Below, piece after piece: positions 6,274-7,877 of a DNA stretch of 7,877 nt. Source of the stretch: JBEINZ01 sp040377825 (GTDB taxonomy: Bacteria; Pseudomonadota; Alphaproteobacteria; Rhizobiales; Ancalomicrobiaceae). The position numbers were made by a program, and so were the translations under genes. The notes under the pieces were generated by a model that was not told the DNA's origin, ran no database searches, and saw only the letters and a list, made by a program, of their open reading frames with translations. The stretch is from assembly GCA_040377825.1 (NCBI GenBank), contig JBEINZ010000150.1:1-7877 (forward strand), written 5' to 3'. The stretch's first letter is position 1. Each line of letters begins with the position of its first letter.

Positions 6274-7577
6274 CCACGTTTTCCCCCCGCGAGATCGTCT
6301 CGGAACTCGACCGCTACATTGTCGGTCAAAACGATGCCAAGCGTGCCGTCGCCATCGCGCTGCGCAACCGCTGGCGCCGTCAACAGCTTACCGGCGCGAT
6401 GCGCGAAGAGGTCTTGCCGAAAAACATTCTGATGATCGGCCCGACCGGCGTCGGCAAGACCGAGATATCGCGCCGTCTGGCGAAGCTCGCAGGCGCGCCG
6501 TTCCTGAAGGTCGAGGCGACGAAATTCACCGAGGTCGGCTATGTCGGCCGGGATGTCGAACAGATCATTCGCGATCTCGTCGAAGTCGGCATCGGGCTGG
6601 TGCGGACGACCAAGCGCGCGAGCGTCGAAGCCAAGGCACACATGAACGCCGAGGAACGCGTGCTCGATGCCCTTGTCGGCAAGTCCGCGAGCCCGACCAC
6701 CCGCGAGTCGTTTCGAGCCAAACTTCGCGCGAGCGAACTCGACGATAAGGAAATCGAGATCGAGACGACGTCGGCCTCGCCGGGCATGCCAAACTTTGAG
6801 CTACCCGGCATGCCGGGCGCCTCGATCGGCGTGATGAACCTTGGCGATGTGCTCGGCAAGGCCTTCGGCGGGCAAAAGAAGATGCGCCGGGTCACGGTTC
6901 GCGACAGCCGCGACATGCTTGTCGCCGAAGAGTCCGACAAATTGCTCGATCAAGATCAGGTCGTGCAGGAGGCAATCCGCGCGGTCGAGGACGACGGCAT
7001 CGTGTTTCTCGACGAGATCGATAAAATTTGCGCGCGCGAGGGCCGCATGGGTGGGGACGTCAGCCGCGAGGGCGTGCAGCGCGATCTGCTGCCGCTGATC
7101 GAGGGCACGACGGTCGCCACCAAGTACGGGCCGGTCAAGACCGACCACATCCTGTTCATTGCCTCGGGCGCCTTCCATGTGGCGACCCCGGCCGACCTAT
7201 TGCCCGAACTCCAAGGTCGCCTGCCGATTCGCGTCGAACTGAAGCCGCTCGATCGCGGCGACTTCCGGCGCATCCTGACCGAGACCGAGGCGAGCCTTAT
7301 CAAGCAGTATGTCGCGCTGATGGCCACGGAAGGCGTCGAGATCGTCTTCACCGATGACTGCATCGACGAGATCGCCAGCGTCGCCGTCGACATCAATGCC
7401 TCGATCGAGAATATCGGCGCGCGGCGGCTGCAAACGGTTATGGAGCGCATCCTTGACGAGATCTCATTCGCGGCGCCGGACCGCGGTGGCCAGCGCATCG
7501 TCGTCGACCGCGCCTATGTCCAGGACCATATCGGCGATCTGTCGAAAAACACGGATCTGAGCCGGTTCATCCTGTGA
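6270..7577 (+). CDS. hslU: ATP-dependent protease ATPase subunit HslU (ClpY)
   Basis: HslU is the hexameric AAA+ unfoldase that recognises substrates, threads them through its pore and activates HslV. The protein has 435 residues, close to the family's usual 430-450. It begins FSPREIVSELDRYIVGQ. Walker A is GPTGVGKT (57-64), the pore loop GYVG is at 90-93, and Walker B is IVFLDEIDK with Asp248-Glu249. The intermediate (I) domain spans roughly residues 110-230 and includes a Gly/Met/Pro-rich piece with two GMP repeats (SPGMPNFELPGMPG). ELQGRLPIRVEL carries the arginine finger, and GARRLQTVMERILDEISF is the sensor-2 region. The C-terminus DLSRFIL is the tail that docks into HslV. It begins inside the stop of the membrane-protein gene (ATGA), with no strong separate RBS, consistent with translational coupling. 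Confidence 0.97.
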   Translation: MTTFSPREIVSELDRYIVGQNDAKRAVAIALRNRWRRQQLTGAMREEVLPKNILMIGPTGVGKTEISRRLAKLAGAPFLKVEATKFTEVGYVGRDVEQIIRDLVEVGIGLVRTTKRASVEAKAHMNAEERVLDALVGKSASPTTRESFRAKLRASELDDKEIEIETTSASPGMPNFELPGMPGASIGVMNLGDVLGKAFGGQKKMRRVTVRDSRDMLVAEESDKLLDQDQVVQEAIRAVEDDGIVFLDEIDKICAREGRMGGDVSREGVQRDLLPLIEGTTVATKYGPVKTDHILFIASGAFHVATPADLLPELQGRLPIRVELKPLDRGDFRRILTETEASLIKQYVALMATEGVEIVFTDDCIDEIASVAVDINASIENIGARRLQTVMERILDEISFAAPDRGGQRIVVDRAYVQDHIGDLSKNTDLSRFIL

Positions 7578-7612
7578 ACCTGACCTGTTCGCGGACGCCG
7601 ATCCGAGTGCAT

Positions 7613-7640
7613 TTGCGAATCGCCCGAACGCCCGTATAGT
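7613..7640 (+). promoter_or_regulatory. Candidate sigma-70-type promoter for the small ORF
   Basis: TTGCGA (7613-7618) and TATAGT (7635-7640) are separated by 16 bases, matching the -35 and -10 consensus at 4 and 5 of 6 positions. It lies 36 bases downstream of the hslU stop and would start transcription near 7647, giving a leader of about 30 bases before the small ORF. It implies that the small gene is transcribed independently of hslU. Confidence 0.45.
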
Positions 7641-7660
7641 TCCGAAGTCGTCAACCCACT

Positions 7661-7675
7661 GAAAGGAGGTGATCC
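7661..7675 (+). promoter_or_regulatory. Exceptionally extended Shine-Dalgarno sequence
   Basis: GAAAGGAGGTGATCC is a perfect 15-base complement of the 3' end of alphaproteobacterial 16S rRNA (GGATCACCTCCTTTC). The core AGGAGG (7664-7669) is seven bases before the GTG at 7677, which is optimal spacing. All other RBSs in the window match only five to seven bases. Confidence 0.75.
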
Positions 7676-7676
7676 T

Positions 7677-7751
7677 GTGTCTCATTGTCTCGAGCCGCTT
7701 ACGGACATGCGCATGAGCTGGATCCTTGCCTTGGTAGGGCGTAGCGTCTGA
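7677..7751 (+). CDS. Putative 24-residue small protein
   Basis: A GTG-started ORF of 24 codons ending in TGA (7749-7751) is placed directly after the extended Shine-Dalgarno sequence and about 30 bases after a plausible promoter start. The product begins MSHCLEPLTD and ends WILALVGRSV. It has a charged/polar N-terminal half and a short hydrophobic run (WILALVG), too short for a confident membrane span, and one Cys at position 4. I do not recognise it. The RBS strength and spacing are the main evidence that it is translated. It could be a free small protein or a leader peptide, but no plus-strand gene follows it within the window. An 8-bp hairpin covers its stop codon. Confidence 0.45.
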   Translation: MSHCLEPLTDMRMSWILALVGRSV

Positions 7752-7762
7752 CGCCGCTACGC
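7739..7762 (+). terminator. Hairpin over the small ORF's stop codon, possible terminator
   Basis: GCGTAGCG (7739-7746) and CGCTACGC (7755-7762) form a perfect 8-bp stem with an 8-base loop containing the TGA stop. It is GC-rich but followed by TTGCCGCG rather than a T-run, so intrinsic termination is uncertain. It could instead protect the 3' end of a small RNA. Confidence 0.4.
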
Positions 7763-7778
7763 TTGCCGCGCACGCCTC

Positions 7779-7828
7779 AGAGCATTTCCCGATCGGATGG
7801 GGCCATCCGATCGATAAAGAATTGCTCC
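7779..7828 (+). repeat. Palindromic repeat, copy 2 (REP-like, with outer arms)
   Basis: The core is a perfect 11-bp inverted repeat, CGATCGGATGG (7790-7800) and CCATCCGATCG (7803-7813), with only two bases between the arms. Outer arms GAGCA (7780-7784) and TGCTC (7823-7827) extend the symmetry imperfectly, so the whole element is about 48 bases. The reverse complement of 7779-7813 matches copy 1 at 479-512 in about 30 of 34 positions. It lies between the small ORF and a probable convergent gene, the same kind of place as copy 1. Confidence 0.7.
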
Positions 7829-7833
7829 GGAGT

Positions 7834-7877
7834 CTAGGCCTTGAGCCGGTCCTTTTCGTTCGGATCGAAGCGATCCG
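7834..7877 (-). CDS. Possible 3' end of an unidentified gene (last 13 codons)
   Basis: Read leftward from the window edge, one frame gives DRFDPNEKDRLKA followed by TAG (7836-7834). The charged composition and a stop just beside an intergenic repeat fit a protein C-terminus convergent with the hslU side, but 13 codons cannot identify a family. The other two minus-strand frames are also open over this short stretch, so the evidence is weak. Confidence 0.28.
   Translation of the reverse strand, partial: DRFDPNEKDRLKA

Noticed and set aside
7661..7675. Antisense 3' end of a 16S rRNA gene
   Set aside because: The match to the 16S tail stops after 15 bases; the preceding helix-45 sequence (GGGAACCTGCGGCT) is absent on the minus strand, so this is a Shine-Dalgarno sequence and not an rRNA fragment.
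7861..7877. CGGATCG-AAG-CGATCCG hairpin at the right edge as a terminator or third repeat copy
   Set aside because: The 7-bp stem falls in the likely reading frame of the minus-strand partial gene (codons for DRFDP), lacks the GGGAAATG flank of the repeat and ends at the window edge.
1..7877. CRISPR arrays, tRNA genes, insertion sequences, phage or defence genes
   Set aside because: No regularly spaced direct repeats, no tRNA-like cloverleaf and no transposase, integrase or nuclease motifs were seen; apart from the noted gaps the window is filled by housekeeping genes.

Overview
The window is GC-rich (visibly above 60%) and looks like an alphaproteobacterial chromosome, probably Hyphomicrobiales (Rhizobiales) or a near relative. 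The reasons are the hemW-rdgB-rph block divergent from hrcA, the protein styles (an HslV propeptide reaching the active-site Thr through a WHGTTIL-like stretch, a long RdgB C-terminal loop), and a Shine-Dalgarno sequence matching the CCUCCUUUC tail of alphaproteobacterial 16S rRNA. The genus cannot be fixed from this sequence. Bases 1-31 are not genomic: they match the end of the Illumina read-1 adapter at 29 of 31 positions, so this is the untrimmed end of a draft or metagenomic contig.

Layout: (1) 1-31, adapter remnant. (2) ~32-455 (+), the 3' end of a periplasmic binding-protein-like gene of the penicillin-binding-protein activator (LpoA/LppC-like) type. (3) 456-527, a convergent gap holding copy 1 of a palindromic repeat. 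(4) 528-3236 (-), an operon-like block read right to left: rph (RNase PH), rdgB (dITP/XTP pyrophosphatase), hemW (radical-SAM heme chaperone). (5) 3237-3418, a divergent promoter region. (6) 3419-7577 (+), hrcA (heat-shock repressor), a 138-base gap, then hslV (protease subunit), an unrecognised polytopic membrane protein, and hslU (AAA+ unfoldase). The last three are joined by two 4-base ATGA stop/start overlaps. (7) 7578-7833, a non-coding-looking stretch with a plausible promoter, a very strong ribosome binding site, a 24-codon small ORF, a hairpin over its stop codon and copy 2 of the palindromic repeat. (8) 7834-7877 (-), possibly the last 13 codons of another gene.

The plus-strand cluster reads as a protein quality-control unit: HrcA represses heat-shock genes, and HslU unfolds substrates for the HslV peptidase. 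The minus-strand block is housekeeping (tRNA 3' maturation, nucleotide-pool cleaning, heme handling). The parts most worth a second look are the membrane protein translationally coupled between hslV and hslU, the small ORF with a 15-nt perfect match to the anti-Shine-Dalgarno tail, and the two copies of a REP-like palindrome at the window's two ends.
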